Below, one piece after another: positions 28,978 to 38,476 of a DNA stretch of 50,673 nt. Position numbers and translations under genes: made by a program. The stretch comes from Methylicorpusculum sp. Lineage in GTDB: Bacteria > Pseudomonadota > Gammaproteobacteria > Methylococcales > Methylomonadaceae. Each line of letters starts with the position of its first letter. The stretch's first letter is position 1. The stretch lies in contig NZ_JAUSBX010000150.1 of the NCBI RefSeq assembly GCF_030651835.1, positions 1 through 50,673 on the forward strand, read 5' to 3'. Below the pieces are notes generated by a model, which did not search any database, had not been told where the DNA came from, and was given only the letters and a program-made list of their open reading frames with translations.

Positions 28978-31152
28978 ATGACTGGAAATGCCGCACGTCT
29001 TCACGCCGTTCAAAATATCACCAACCGCCAGCCTTCCCCTCCTAAAGCTCCTGAACCACTATGTAGTTTATGGGCAAGTGATGTGTTTACGCTCAGTAAA
29101 ATGAAGGAAAGCCTTCCTAAAGAAGTATTTAAATCGGTAAAGAAAACCATTGAAACCAGTGCTGAACTGGATGTTTCGATTGCCGATGTAGTGGCATTGG
29201 CGATGAAGGACTGGGCCTTGTCCAAAGGCGCTCTGTATTATGCCCATGTATTTTATCCGTTAACGAACGCGACAGCGGAGAAGCACGATGGCTTTATTTC
29301 TGTTCAGAGCGATGGTTCTGTTATTTCTGAATTCAGCGGTAAAGTGTTGGTGCAAGGTGAGCCGGATGGCTCGTCGTTTCCCAATGGAGGCATCCGTTCT
29401 ACCTTTGAAGCGCGGGGTTATACTGCCTGGGATGTCAGCAGCCCGGCTTACATCATGGCGACCGATAATGGGGCAACGCTCTGCATTCCTACCGTTTTTA
29501 TATCCTGGACTGGTGAGGCCTTAGATAAAAAAACTCCGTTATTACGGGCCAATGCCGCCATGAACAAAGCGGCGCAACGGGTTTTATCGCTGATGGGAAA
29601 CACGGATATTGCCCCGGTAAATTCCAGTTGCGGCGCCGAACAGGAATATTTTCTGGTCGATACCCATTTCGTCAATAGCCGTCCGGACTTGCTTTTGGCC
29701 GGCAGAACCCTGTTTGGGGCGCCCGCCGCTAAAGGCCAGCAATTTGATGATCATTATTTTGGTGCGATACCTGAACGCATCCAGGTTTATATGCAGGATG
29801 TTGAAGAGCAGTTATATCGATTGGGTATTCCTGCCAAAACCCGGCATAACGAAGTGGCGCCCGGACAATTTGAAATTGCACCCTTTTTTGAATCCGCCAA
29901 CGTTGCGACTGATCATCAGCAATTATTGATGACCGTCTTAAAAAACACCGCTAAACGCCACGGTCTGGTTTGTCTTTTACACGAAAAACCCTTTAAGGGC
30001 ATTAACGGCTCCGGTAAGCATGTCAACTGGTCTGTCGGTAATGCAACCCAGGGGAATTTGCTGGATCCAGGTTCAACGCCGCACTCCAATACTCAATTTT
30101 TGTTGTTTTGCGGAGCAGTGATCCGTGGCGTACACAAATACGGGCCTTTGCTGAGAGCCGCCGTGGCTACCGCCAGCAATGATCATCGATTGGGAGCGAA
30201 TGAGGCCCCACCGGCGATCATGTCCGTTTATCTGGGTTCACAACTCGATAATGTGTTCGAGCAAATCAAGGACGGCAAAATTACCGGATCATTAAACGCC
30301 GGCGTTATGAATCTGGGAATAAATACCATTCCCGTGTTTAATAAAGATGCAGGTGATCGAAATCGCACTTCGCCTTTTGCCTTTACCGGTAATCGTTTTG
30401 AATTCCGGGCGGTGGGTTCCGGGCAATCTGTAGCCGGTCCGTTAGTCACCATGAACACCATTTTGGCGGACTCGTTGAACTGGGTAGCGGATACTCTGGA
30501 AGGTTTGCTGTCCAGCGGTTCGGATCTGGATACTGCGATCCTGAAAACCCTTAAAGAAATCATCGATCAACACGGTGCGGTGGTCTTTGGTGGTAACGGC
30601 TATTCCACTGAATGGCACAAAATGGCAGTTGAAGAACGTGGGCTGGCCAATCTTAAAACTGCAGCCGATGCGCTGCCGGTTTTAAAAGAGCCACATATCG
30701 AGGCTTTGTTTGACAAACTGGGCGTCTTATCACCCGTTGAACTTGCCAGCCGTTTTGAAATATATGCCGAGCAGTACATTCTTGCCATTGAAGTGGAAGC
30801 CAAGCTTGTGGTCAGCATGGCTAAAACCGGCATTTATCCCGGTGCGCTCAAGTATTTGTCCGATATTTCAGCGACGATCAGCAGCTTGAAAAGCAATGGC
30901 ACAGAGCTCTGTAATAAACGATTGGTAGAGATTTCAACGTTGGTCAATTCAATGATGGAAGCCGTGGATAAATTAAGTGCGGCTATTGGACAGCATGACT
31001 TTGCAAGCGTTGAAGAACACATGCAGTTCTGTGCTAAAACTATCCGCCCAATAATGGACGACGTTCGAAAATTTGCTGACCTTCTGGAAGGGGAAATAGC
31101 CGACGAATTATGGCCCTATCCAACTTATCAGGAAATGCTGTTTGTTAAGTAG
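28978..31152 (+). CDS. glnN: Glutamine synthetase type III (GlnN)
   Basis: This is a 724-aa glutamine synthetase, the size of GSIII, not of the 470-aa GSI. The N-terminal [15 protein letters not shown], the metal and substrate motifs [13 protein letters not shown] and [23 protein letters not shown], and the C-terminal long helical extension are of the GSIII class. It makes glutamine from glutamate and ammonia with ATP. It stands alone, downstream of a 236-base gap; no clear sigma-54 promoter was found in it. Confidence 0.95.
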   Translation: MTGNAARLHAVQNITNRQPSPPKAPEPLCSLWASDVFTLSKMKESLPKEVFKSVKKTIETSAELDVSIADVVALAMKDWALSKGALYYAHVFYPLTNATAEKHDGFISVQSDGSVISEFSGKVLVQGEPDGSSFPNGGIRSTFEARGYTAWDVSSPAYIMATDNGATLCIPTVFISWTGEALDKKTPLLRANAAMNKAAQRVLSLMGNTDIAPVNSSCGAEQEYFLVDTHFVNSRPDLLLAGRTLFGAPAAKGQQFDDHYFGAIPERIQVYMQDVEEQLYRLGIPAKTRHNEVAPGQFEIAPFFESANVATDHQQLLMTVLKNTAKRHGLVCLLHEKPFKGINGSGKHVNWSVGNATQGNLLDPGSTPHSNTQFLLFCGAVIRGVHKYGPLLRAAVATASNDHRLGANEAPPAIMSVYLGSQLDNVFEQIKDGKITGSLNAGVMNLGINTIPVFNKDAGDRNRTSPFAFTGNRFEFRAVGSGQSVAGPLVTMNTILADSLNWVADTLEGLLSSGSDLDTAILKTLKEIIDQHGAVVFGGNGYSTEWHKMAVEERGLANLKTAADALPVLKEPHIEALFDKLGVLSPVELASRFEIYAEQYILAIEVEAKLVVSMAKTGIYPGALKYLSDISATISSLKSNGTELCNKRLVEISTLVNSMMEAVDKLSAAIGQHDFASVEEHMQFCAKTIRPIMDDVRKFADLLEGEIADELWPYPTYQEMLFVK

Positions 31153-31169
31153 CAATCATTCCCCGTTTT

Positions 31170-31336
31170 GTATTTGCAGCGTAACTACTCGCCCGCTTGG
31201 AATAGCGGGTGTAGGTGATTGATTGAAAAGGCTTCTGCAACAGGGATGTTGCAGAGAGCTACAGGGACGTTATTAATGCGTCCTTTGAAATCAAGCGCCT
31301 ACACCCAATAAAACGGGAAAGGGGATGAGCAAATAC
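31170..31336 (+). repeat. Interspersed repeat R1, copy B (reference copy)
   Basis: The core is 31207-31306 with inverted ends GGGTGTAGGTGATTGATT and AATCAAGCGCCTACACCC. Inside, CTGCAACAGGGATGTTGCAG forms a hairpin and CAGGGA is repeated directly 21 bases apart (31241, 31262). Outer arms reach GTATTTGC at 31170 and GCAAATAC at 31329-31336. The near-palindrome with no coding capacity fits a MITE or BIME. Other copies are at 18171, 50260 and 50544. Confidence 0.8.
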
Positions 31337-31345
31337 TTTTCAGCA

Positions 31346-31434
31346 TCTGTTTGGGCTAGGAAAAGCCTTTCCCATAATCCTTCCATGGCGAGCTTGCCGG
31401 CAGCATCACTGCTGTCTGCCCTCAAAAAGGCACT
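31346..31434 (+). repeat. Decayed R2 MITE remnant (copy 3)
   Basis: TTTGGGCTAGGAAAAGCC, CCTTCCATGG and GGCAGCATCACTGCTG align with the R2 copies at 23963 and 42155, with many substitutions. The left inverted end is lost. The matching right part seems displaced to 31587-31620 by an inserted R3 repeat. Confidence 0.5.
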
Positions 31435-31461
31435 GTTTGCATAATGTTGAAAGTTAATCAA

Positions 31462-31564
31462 CGTCGTCATTCCGGCATGGATTGCTGGAATCCAGATCAC
31501 AAGGATGTGAACATCCAACACCATCCATGACTTCCAGACCCCCGGTAATCCAAGCCGGGGCGAC
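31462..31564 (+). repeat. Hairpin repeat R3, copy 1
   Basis: CGTCATTCCGGCATGG with the near-inverted GCTGGAATCCAG and distal CGGTAATCCAAGCCGGGGCGAC make paired stem-loops of the common GTCATTCCGGC family of intergenic repeats. Other copies are at 48375 and 50367. It has no coding function. Confidence 0.75.
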
Positions 31565-31923
31565 ATCAACTATTAACGCGAACATAGCCCTAAAAGGCAG
31601 CGTCCCCAGTCCTTTCAATTTCACCTTGCCGAATGTTGAAATTTTCCGTTTACCAGATATTCGAGCCGACAGTATTTAGAGAAGATCACGGACAGCACCC
31701 GGCCAAAAACGGACCGCCGCACTTCGGATTTATTGTCCGGAGTGGATTCGATAGCCGTCTGACCGCTTTTATGATTGCACAACCGGGGCTGGTCTTGTGT
31801 AGCCTCGACACAGCGTTAGCTGAATCAAGTGTGTCGGACATCAATCATCAGACTAACATCAAAAATTTGTAAGCGTGTTGCCCTTCGAATACTCGATTCC
31901 ATCAAGGCTACTTGCTAATAACG

Positions 31924-34900
31924 CTAACTTTCGAGTTGCTTCCAAATTGCATAATAAATACGCCCTGATTCATTACCCAAAGCATTAACCCATGCTTTAG
32001 CCTCCATTTGACTCAGTTTGTCCCTAACTTCAGATAAAGATTGTTTCCCAATTGCTCCCATTGTGTTGGCTAAGGGGATGGCCGCCATACGAGGAACACC
32101 CAACAAACGCAAAGCGATGGCGTTGTCATCATTGACACCGTAGTAAGCGCGAGAAGGTAAATTGCGCAAGGGGCTGTCTTCTTCAAGTTCTCCAGCGGTC
32201 ATGGACAACAAAGCCCCCAAACCCCAGGAAGCGGTTTGAGTCAATTTACCAAACAAATTCTGGCCGCATTTGGTTATATCATCGGCAAAATGGGTTTTGG
32301 CTATCGCTTGTACAGGAATACCGTTGACCCAATCTTTTAAAATTAAGGCCAGTTTTTGACCGTCAGGGTTTTGTCCGCCGGTAACCTCATTAAGGTTACC
32401 GCGCAACTCGGGCACTTTCAGCAAAACGCCCATCATTTTTTGCAGATCAGTGTTGTCTTTCTGGAACAAGGTTTCGCTGTTCCAAACGCTTTCTTTAATG
32501 CCTTGCTCGTTTACTGCTTTAAGTGCCGTTCTAATGCTTTGTAGGGAAAAACCCGTGCTGTCCACTAGCTTGAGTGGTTGGCCGGACTGCTGGAAGTAGT
32601 CAATGTAACTTCTAATCCCACTGAGCAGAGTATTCGCTTTAGTTAAATTTTTATGGCGCAAATGTTCAAAACCAAAAGTGCCTCGCAGGATTTCTTCGAT
32701 TTTATCGATAAAATCAGGCGGGCAATCCATTTGGCGGTAAGTGTGGGTTAAATATTGCAAAAAAGAAGACCATTCTGGATGTCGATAAACAATACCTCCT
32801 AAATCAGCCAGCAAGTCTTCGGCCTCACTTACCATGCCAATCAATGCCGAATTCAAATCTCCGCTTTGCTCGTCGATAAACTTTGCCAGCTTTTGCACTT
32901 TATCGTCCTTATCGGCAACTAAAGCCACCACGCCTAAACTACCTTGATCGACCCTTCCGGCACGGCCTGCAATATTCCAAAAATCTTCCGGCGGCATGTC
33001 TTGCCCGTAAGGGTATTGATGCGCAGCCATGACAACACCTGCAACCGGAAAATTGACGCCTTGGGCAATCGTGGTGGTGGCGGCTAAAAAATCAATCTCG
33101 TTATTTTCAATCAGCCATTCCATCAAAACTCTGGTTTCATCCGACAAACCGCTGTGATGAACACCGATGCCATAGTTCAGTAAATCAATTAGCGGGAAAC
33201 CTTCATCATATTCCAAACGCAAAAAGTCTTGCACTAAGCGGATATTTTTGGAAAGCGCCGAACGATGATTGCAATCTAGCTTTAGCTTGTCCGCAAGCGT
33301 CCAGACCCAATCGGGGCGAACGTGCATCAGAATGATTGAGCCGCGCTGCTTTAAGCTTTGCGCTGTTAATGCGGCTAAGCTGCTCTGATTATTGATCTGG
33401 CTATAACTTTGACGGTCGTTTGCTTCTTTGGGCAAAGCAAGCTTGGCATCAATACTTAAAGTTTTTCGTGTCGTGTGTTTTGGTTTGAATTGCAGTTGAT
33501 ACGAATGACGCTTGCCATTCGGGATTTTTTCGGCATTAACGATGCCGATAACCCGATCATTCGGTTGCCAATCAAGGCTTAAACTGATGTCCTGTGAATT
33601 AGCCCCGCCCAGCCAACGCGCTACTTCACGGGCGTTCTTGATAAAAGGAGTCAGAAGCAAAAATTGCGCATGTTGGCATTCTTTATTGATGGTAGCCAGC
33701 AACAACTCCAAACGCAAGCCTCTGGTTTTATCCTGAAGAGTGTGGGCTTCATCGACCACCACCAAAGTTAAAGGCCGCCCGACTTTGGTTTCTAAATCCT
33801 GTCTTAACATCAGGTCGAGTTTTTCAGGTGTGGTCACGAGCACGCGGAATGCCCGACGTTCATCTTGTTCATGCAGTAGCTTGGTTTCGATGCCGTCAAT
33901 TTCCAAAGCCGGGCTAACTTGCTCAACGCTAACACCCAAAGGTTCAAAATCTCTTCGTAAACGCCGCGCTACCTGATTGACTAAGGCTTTGGTCGGTGCG
34001 ATATAAGCCACCCAACCTCGCTCGGGTTCAAATTGGTTTAAGGCTTGCAAAATACGGAACTGGGCAATCAGCGTTTTACCGCTGGAGGTGGGCAAGCTGA
34101 CCACAACGGCACGGCGGCTTGATCCCAACAAACCTTGTTCTGCCAAAGCACGGCGTTGCGGAGGTAGCACATCAAACAGCACTTTATCGCCCCGCCCCCT
34201 GTCAACCAGACTTCTGACAAATGCGGTGACACGCGAATTGACAGCACGAGTAACCGTCCAGATCGAATTGTCAGTTAATTGTTTAGCGCAAGCAGCCAAT
34301 AAACGGGTCATCGGTGCAAGCGAAGAGCAGCCGGTGGGTTCTAACGCCGCCAGCGCACGATCAAAGTGCATATCCAGCAAAGGACGAATATGAAAACTGC
34401 CTTGAACTACGCCATCGGTTAGAAAATAAGCCATGATTTCAGCCGCTTTTGCCAAATGATAAAAAGCGATCAGTTCCATTGCCGCTATCTTGGCGTTAAT
34501 GCCGGAATGAGTTTGCAGGTATTCCGCTTCAAATTGGTTTTGGCTAAGACGCAGGTCGGCAATCAGTTCCAGCACAACATCTCGATCTTTCCAGCCGTGT
34601 TTGCGGATGACACGTAGCCAAAGTTCCAAAACTGTAGCCCAAGTCCGTTCTCCCCAACTGACCGAACCCAAGGGCAATGTAGGCCAAGTTTTTTCGCGTA
34701 GCATTCTTGTAGCGTCCGCACCTTTATCGCCAATTACAGCTAAGGCGCAGTAGCGCAGCACCTGTTCCGCTTGTGTAATAGGTTCGGGTTTGTCAGGTAA
34801 GACGCGGAATAATCGAAACGCACCTGCTGCGCAATCACGCAATTGGTCTTGATTGCCTTCGCTGATGCCATCAATCAATAAGTCAAGCACTACTAGTTCC

Positions 34901-35043
34901 AGAGCCTGAGCATTACGTTCGATTAGGTCGAAATCAATATCGACGGCGGTTTGCAATAAGGCTTTATACAAAAGCGCTTTATTGGCTTCGTTTTGGGCTA
35001 GTTCCAAACCATCCTGCAGACTGTCCAATAACCAGTGGCTCAT
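31924..35043 (-). CDS. hamB: HamB-like superfamily 2 helicase (Hachiman defence)
   Basis: This is a 1039-aa Ski2/DEAH-type helicase. The start is set at ATG 35043 (MSHWLLDSLQDGLELAQ), which overlaps the hamA stop as ATGA; the frame is open 75 bases further upstream within hamA. Motifs appear in order: Walker A LPTSSGKTLIAQ (about residue 320), DEAH in VVVDEAHTLQD (about 430), ATTTIAQGVNFP (about 658) and IAGRAGRVDQG (about 693). A helical C-terminal region follows. In Hachiman the helicase senses or loads on phage-associated DNA and partners with the HamA nuclease. This assignment rests on the gene pair plus motifs. Confidence 0.8.
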   Translation of the reverse strand: MSHWLLDSLQDGLELAQNEANKALLYKALLQTAVDIDFDLIERNAQALELVVLDLLIDGISEGNQDQLRDCAAGAFRLFRVLPDKPEPITQAEQVLRYCALAVIGDKGADATRMLREKTWPTLPLGSVSWGERTWATVLELWLRVIRKHGWKDRDVVLELIADLRLSQNQFEAEYLQTHSGINAKIAAMELIAFYHLAKAAEIMAYFLTDGVVQGSFHIRPLLDMHFDRALAALEPTGCSSLAPMTRLLAACAKQLTDNSIWTVTRAVNSRVTAFVRSLVDRGRGDKVLFDVLPPQRRALAEQGLLGSSRRAVVVSLPTSSGKTLIAQFRILQALNQFEPERGWVAYIAPTKALVNQVARRLRRDFEPLGVSVEQVSPALEIDGIETKLLHEQDERRAFRVLVTTPEKLDLMLRQDLETKVGRPLTLVVVDEAHTLQDKTRGLRLELLLATINKECQHAQFLLLTPFIKNAREVARWLGGANSQDISLSLDWQPNDRVIGIVNAEKIPNGKRHSYQLQFKPKHTTRKTLSIDAKLALPKEANDRQSYSQINNQSSLAALTAQSLKQRGSIILMHVRPDWVWTLADKLKLDCNHRSALSKNIRLVQDFLRLEYDEGFPLIDLLNYGIGVHHSGLSDETRVLMEWLIENNEIDFLAATTTIAQGVNFPVAGVVMAAHQYPYGQDMPPEDFWNIAGRAGRVDQGSLGVVALVADKDDKVQKLAKFIDEQSGDLNSALIGMVSEAEDLLADLGGIVYRHPEWSSFLQYLTHTYRQMDCPPDFIDKIEEILRGTFGFEHLRHKNLTKANTLLSGIRSYIDYFQQSGQPLKLVDSTGFSLQSIRTALKAVNEQGIKESVWNSETLFQKDNTDLQKMMGVLLKVPELRGNLNEVTGGQNPDGQKLALILKDWVNGIPVQAIAKTHFADDITKCGQNLFGKLTQTASWGLGALLSMTAGELEEDSPLRNLPSRAYYGVNDDNAIALRLLGVPRMAAIPLANTMGAIGKQSLSEVRDKLSQMEAKAWVNALGNESGRIYYAIWKQLES

Positions 35044-35822
35044 GACATCGCTCCACAGGATACTAAGCGCGGCAAATCGGAAATGGCGTGTGGCAGATAA
35101 AGCGCTTGCAAGTGGCAAGTACTTGGCGAAGTAATCTTTTTGGATAAATGTTGTGCGCGACTTTTTAAATCGTTCTCAGCGGGCGCAGTATCCCGGATTA
35201 AGACACCAAAAATGGTGATGGCTTTGTTGCCGGAGCGAAGAAATAAAGCAACTGCCGCATTAAATTGGTTTTCATGTGGCGAGTTTTTACAGCGCGGCTG
35301 AAGGTAGCGCAGTAATTGAAACAGAATGCTTAAGTCTGTTGCCAGCGTTTCCAATTGCTGCGCCATTCCGCCGCGCCCGTTCATCACATTGGGCGGAGAT
35401 GAAACATCGCTGGATGCTTTAACTTCGCCAAAAACAAGGCGGGTTTCATTTCCCAACTCAATAAAACCAATTAAATCGGCACCGGGCAAACTAGCTTTGG
35501 GTGTGCGTTTGTCGCGCTCAGTATTCCAAGGCCAAATAACCCCGTGTTTTTGGTTGAGCCAAGCTTCAGCTAAGGCTTCAGCAACAGCCCAATCACGTCC
35601 CTCGGGTGTTTCGGCAGCCAACAGTGCATCAAGGCTAGTTTGGGCAAAGCCTGTCGTCGCCAAACCACGTAAATGCACTTTGAAATCGTCTTGGGCGGCT
35701 TGATCGTGCAGACGTGCAGCAACATCCTTTTGTAAAAAGGTGTGGTAATGGTCACATTGCTCCAAGGATTTGCCCTCCCAAGAGACTGCTCCATCAACAC
35801 CACTGTATGCTAAATTCTCCAC
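35040..35822 (-). CDS. hamA: HamA-like DUF1837 nuclease (Hachiman defence)
   Basis: This 260-aa protein has a PD-(D/E)XK-type core: GADLIGFIELG (Asp, about residue 114) followed by RLVFGEVKAS (Glu-x-Lys, about 131), as in DUF1837/HamA/AbpA nucleases. The start is uncertain. GTG 35822 (VENLAYSGVDG) has CAAGG six bases upstream. The frame is open to ATG 35939, but those 39 codons run through palindromic repeats and are not protein-like. It is upstream of and overlaps hamB by four bases, the standard order of Hachiman. Confidence 0.78.
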   Translation of the reverse strand: MENLAYSGVDGAVSWEGKSLEQCDHYHTFLQKDVAARLHDQAAQDDFKVHLRGLATTGFAQTSLDALLAAETPEGRDWAVAEALAEAWLNQKHGVIWPWNTERDKRTPKASLPGADLIGFIELGNETRLVFGEVKASSDVSSPPNVMNGRGGMAQQLETLATDLSILFQLLRYLQPRCKNSPHENQFNAAVALFLRSGNKAITIFGVLIRDTAPAENDLKSRAQHLSKKITSPSTCHLQALYLPHAISDLPRLVSCGAMS

Positions 35823-35869
35823 GAATGCCTTGACTGCTGTTGTTAAAAAAATCGTAATAGCCCGCTTAG

Positions 35870-35896
35870 CTCCGATTAGCGATAGCGTAATCGGAG
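35870..35896 (+). repeat. Palindromic repeat R4, unit 1
   Basis: CTCCGATTA and TAATCGGAG are perfect 9-base arms around GCGATAGCG. It lies 48 bases upstream of the chosen hamA start, on its 5' side. A second, different palindrome follows 14 bases later. Confidence 0.8.
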
Positions 35897-35910
35897 GACT
35901 GTTGCCTTCG

Positions 35911-35943
35911 AAATGTGCGATTACGCAAGCTAATCGCACATTT
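35911..35943 (+). repeat. Palindromic repeat R4, unit 2
   Basis: AAATGTGCGATTA and TAATCGCACATTT are perfect 13-base arms around CGCAAGC. Units 1 and 2 share the inner GATTA...TAATC pattern and form a composite intergenic repeat of the GTGCGATTA(G/C)GC type seen in many proteobacteria. It could act as a terminator or mRNA stabiliser. Confidence 0.82.
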
Positions 35944-36244
35944 TGAATGACAGCTTATTTGCCTTTTCCTGTCACAGCAAATTAAATTATATCTGTCAGC
36001 TCAGGGTCGTTAACTACCAACCCAATGTTCAACTTTCCAATGACTGCTGTCCGATAGCTTCGGAGGCGAAAGTAATCCGCAGATTTAAAGCTACCATCAT
36101 CGTCTCGACATCAAATTCCGATTTACGGATCGAGTGCAATCAGTCAACTTCAACATGCAAAGCTTCAGTGCTAAGCGGTTGCTATTATGCTTGTCAACTT
36201 CAGATTAAGAATACCCTGAAAAAATAGCTTATGTCCTTTGTTGT
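35944..36244 (+). other. Intergenic region without a recognisable gene
   Basis: About 300 bases lie between the R4 palindromes and the small Cys-rich membrane protein gene, which ends here on the - strand. I see no RBS-led frame. No strong hairpin terminator for the secretion operon was seen. Confidence 0.5.
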
Positions 36245-36664
36245 TTAATTTAAATACAGGCCTATTCCCAGCGGGTAAGCCTGACTGACAGCCGCTATGG
36301 CGGCTGTCAGGACGGCCAAAAGGAGAAACAATGACAAGCCTAATGAAGTTCTTGCGACGACTTCAATTGCATTTGGCAGTTTCATTTGTGTTAGAGGTGC
36401 TAAAGTGGCTGCTAACATGCCCGAAAGGGTCGCCAATCCTGTTGCCAGGATGCCCGTTATCATCGACGCGCACCAAGGGCAGGTGTGTTCAGCATGGGGT
36501 TTGTAATAATTGCACCCGGCATCCAGTCCTAGCCAGGGCCAATTGCAGCCGCATTGAAACAGAAAGCCGCACAGCGGCGTGATGGTAATGAGTGAAATGA
36601 GACAAGTCAGCGTGGCGGCAATTAATTTGCTCTTGATGGGTTGTTGAATGATTATTTGTTTCAC
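36245..36664 (-). CDS. Small cysteine-rich membrane protein, function unknown
   Basis: This is a 139-aa protein with about three membrane spans (LIAATLTCLISLITITPLC, ITGILATGLATLSGMLAATL, LGLSLFLLLAVLTAAIAAVS). Between spans 1 and 2 lies CGFLFQCGCNWPW...GCNYY...HTCPWC with seven cysteines and two His, a candidate metal or disulfide site in the periplasm. It is last in the secretion-like operon, 13 bases after the TolC-family gene, so its role may be linked to that exporter. I do not recognise the family. Confidence 0.75.
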   Translation of the reverse strand: MKQIIIQQPIKSKLIAATLTCLISLITITPLCGFLFQCGCNWPWLGLDAGCNYYKPHAEHTCPWCASMITGILATGLATLSGMLAATLAPLTQMKLPNAIEVVARTSLGLSLFLLLAVLTAAIAAVSQAYPLGIGLYLN

Positions 36665-36677
36665 GATGTCCGCTTTG

Positions 36678-38462
36678 TCATTGCAAGCCTTGACCCATAT
36701 CCACCTTGCTGTAGCCTAACAAGGTGCCTGTGGCGTAAGCCAGATCGATGAGCGCAACCTGATAATCGGAAATGGCTTTGACTTCTTTGGTTTGTGCATC
36801 GCCCAGTTTGGTTAAGGTCTCGAGCACTTCGGTCATGGTTCTGATGCCTTCGTTAAACTGTTTCAGTTCAGCATCGTAGTTTGAGCCTGCCAATACCACA
36901 TTTTGCCGGTTGGCGATGATCCGTTGCCAGTTTTGGTCGACTTGATCAAGCGCGTCATAAATTTCCCTGCGTACCGTTAATTCCTTCAGATCGCGTGTGG
37001 TCAAGCGTTGCAAGCGCTGCTGGACCGCGCGGTTCAATCGTGATTTACGTAATTCGTTGGTTAATGGTATTTCGACTTTTAAGCCAATAGACCAGTCATC
37101 ATATTGCCCCCCAAATGCATCGGAATAGGCGTTGCCAAAATCATCGTTGCGGCCTTGTGAGCCGTAGCTGTAATCGAGCATGAACATCGGCAGGGTCTGG
37201 TTTTCCAGATAATCAATCTTGGTTGAATCGGCGGCCAGTTTGAGTTCCATCTCCAGTAATTCCAGACGGCCTTCCAGGGCTTTTTTTGCCAATTCATTCC
37301 TGTCGAAATCAAAACTTAACAGGGTTGGCGGGGTCGCCGGAACCAAAAGGGTGGCCGTATCCAGGTCGTAGCGGCTGTCATTTAAAAACTGCAACAGTTT
37401 TCGCTGACTCAGTTTGAGTTTGGTTTTTGCAACAATTAAGGTCTCCATGCGTTCGGCAACGCCTATTTCGGCTCTGTTTGTTTCAATTGCAGCGGTTAGT
37501 CCCTCGGCAACCCGGCGCCTGACCATCGCCAAATTCTGGCTGGCAATTTCATATTGCTGACGGCGAATGTCCAACTCGCCCCAGGCGGCGTAAAGTGCCC
37601 AGTAGGCCTTGTCGATAGCGGCCAGCACCCGAATGCTTTGCAACCGGGTTTTAAGATCGGTAATGTCCTGTTCATAACGGGCAATGCGTATGCCGGCCAC
37701 ATTGGTTGCAATTCCGGCATCGCGCAACAAAGGCTGGCTCATTGAAAAGCGTAACGCGCCCAGGTATTGATCCGATGGCACATAGCGGCTGGTTTCTTTA
37801 TTGTTAAGCGGACTGGACAGCGTGATTTTTCCGCCGGTTCGCAGCGGAATGATTATCCCAGCTTCAATGTCCAGTTGTTCGGTATCCTGCGGCAACATAT
37901 TCAGCTTGGCTCTTTCATTCTTCAGTGGCGAGTTTTTATCCACCGGTTTGAAACTGACCACGTCGCCGTCAAGTAACGGCGTACTCTTGTTGGCATATTT
38001 GGCATTGGCAAAAATCAGATCATCAAACTTGGCTTCCTCTTCGCTGACATAAGTCGCGGCAATAGACGGTTCGATCAGCGCGATTTTCAAGTCCAGGTTG
38101 TTTTCCAGCGCCATACTGCGGGCTTCGGCGATCGACAGTTGCTTGTTTTCATCGCCGGATCCGGTTTTCGTTTTTTCTAAAATAACGGGCGGCGCCTCCA
38201 GTTTCAATGGTTGCTGCCGGGTTTTGGCTTCTGTGATGGCTGTTTCCATCGTTTTAGGCGGCGTTTTAGACAGCTCAGGAAGCGGCAGGCTTTCATCGTT
38301 TTGCATGCGTCGAACGACTTTTTGGGAAAGATCCGCTTTGGGCCCGGTATCGAAATACGCAGTACAGCCTGATAAGAACACCAGGGCGCAAGCAGTCACA
38401 TAGCCTGAAAGCGAGTTATCTATAGCCATAGACGATGTTGTATTGCTAATTTTAAAACGCAT
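36678..38462 (-). CDS. TolC-family outer membrane efflux lipoprotein
   Basis: This is a 594-aa protein with a lipobox (FLSGC, Cys33) and two TolC/OEP repeats rich in coiled coils (e.g. IRVLAAIDKAYWALYAAWGE, LKELTVRREIYDALDQVDQN). The first 100 residues form a charged, low-complexity linker before the repeat region. It should form the outer membrane and periplasmic tunnel for the HlyD/ABC genes upstream. It is longer than typical TolC (about 490). A start at Met12 (38429) is also possible. Confidence 0.88.
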   Translation of the reverse strand: MRFKISNTTSSMAIDNSLSGYVTACALVFLSGCTAYFDTGPKADLSQKVVRRMQNDESLPLPELSKTPPKTMETAITEAKTRQQPLKLEAPPVILEKTKTGSGDENKQLSIAEARSMALENNLDLKIALIEPSIAATYVSEEEAKFDDLIFANAKYANKSTPLLDGDVVSFKPVDKNSPLKNERAKLNMLPQDTEQLDIEAGIIIPLRTGGKITLSSPLNNKETSRYVPSDQYLGALRFSMSQPLLRDAGIATNVAGIRIARYEQDITDLKTRLQSIRVLAAIDKAYWALYAAWGELDIRRQQYEIASQNLAMVRRRVAEGLTAAIETNRAEIGVAERMETLIVAKTKLKLSQRKLLQFLNDSRYDLDTATLLVPATPPTLLSFDFDRNELAKKALEGRLELLEMELKLAADSTKIDYLENQTLPMFMLDYSYGSQGRNDDFGNAYSDAFGGQYDDWSIGLKVEIPLTNELRKSRLNRAVQQRLQRLTTRDLKELTVRREIYDALDQVDQNWQRIIANRQNVVLAGSNYDAELKQFNEGIRTMTEVLETLTKLGDAQTKEVKAISDYQVALIDLAYATGTLLGYSKVDMGQGLQ

Positions 38463-38476
38463 GATCAGTAATCAGG

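Larger units (their letters stand above)
31153..31923 (+). other. 771-base intergenic region packed with repeat remnants
   Basis: It has no convincing gene. From left to right it holds an R1 copy (31170-31336), a decayed R2 copy (about 31346-31434, continuing near 31587-31620), and an R3 copy (31462-31564) that seems inserted into the R2 remnant. From about 31620 to 31900 I see no clear structure. Short open frames here lie inside repeats or lack RBS. Confidence 0.7.

Noticed and set aside
31482-31872. Short frames between glnN and hamB
   Set aside because: They overlap repeat remnants and lack ribosome-binding sequences.
35823-35939. N-terminal extension of the DUF1837 gene to ATG 35939
   Set aside because: The 39 codons pass through two palindromic repeats, and a GTG with a better-placed RBS starts just after them.
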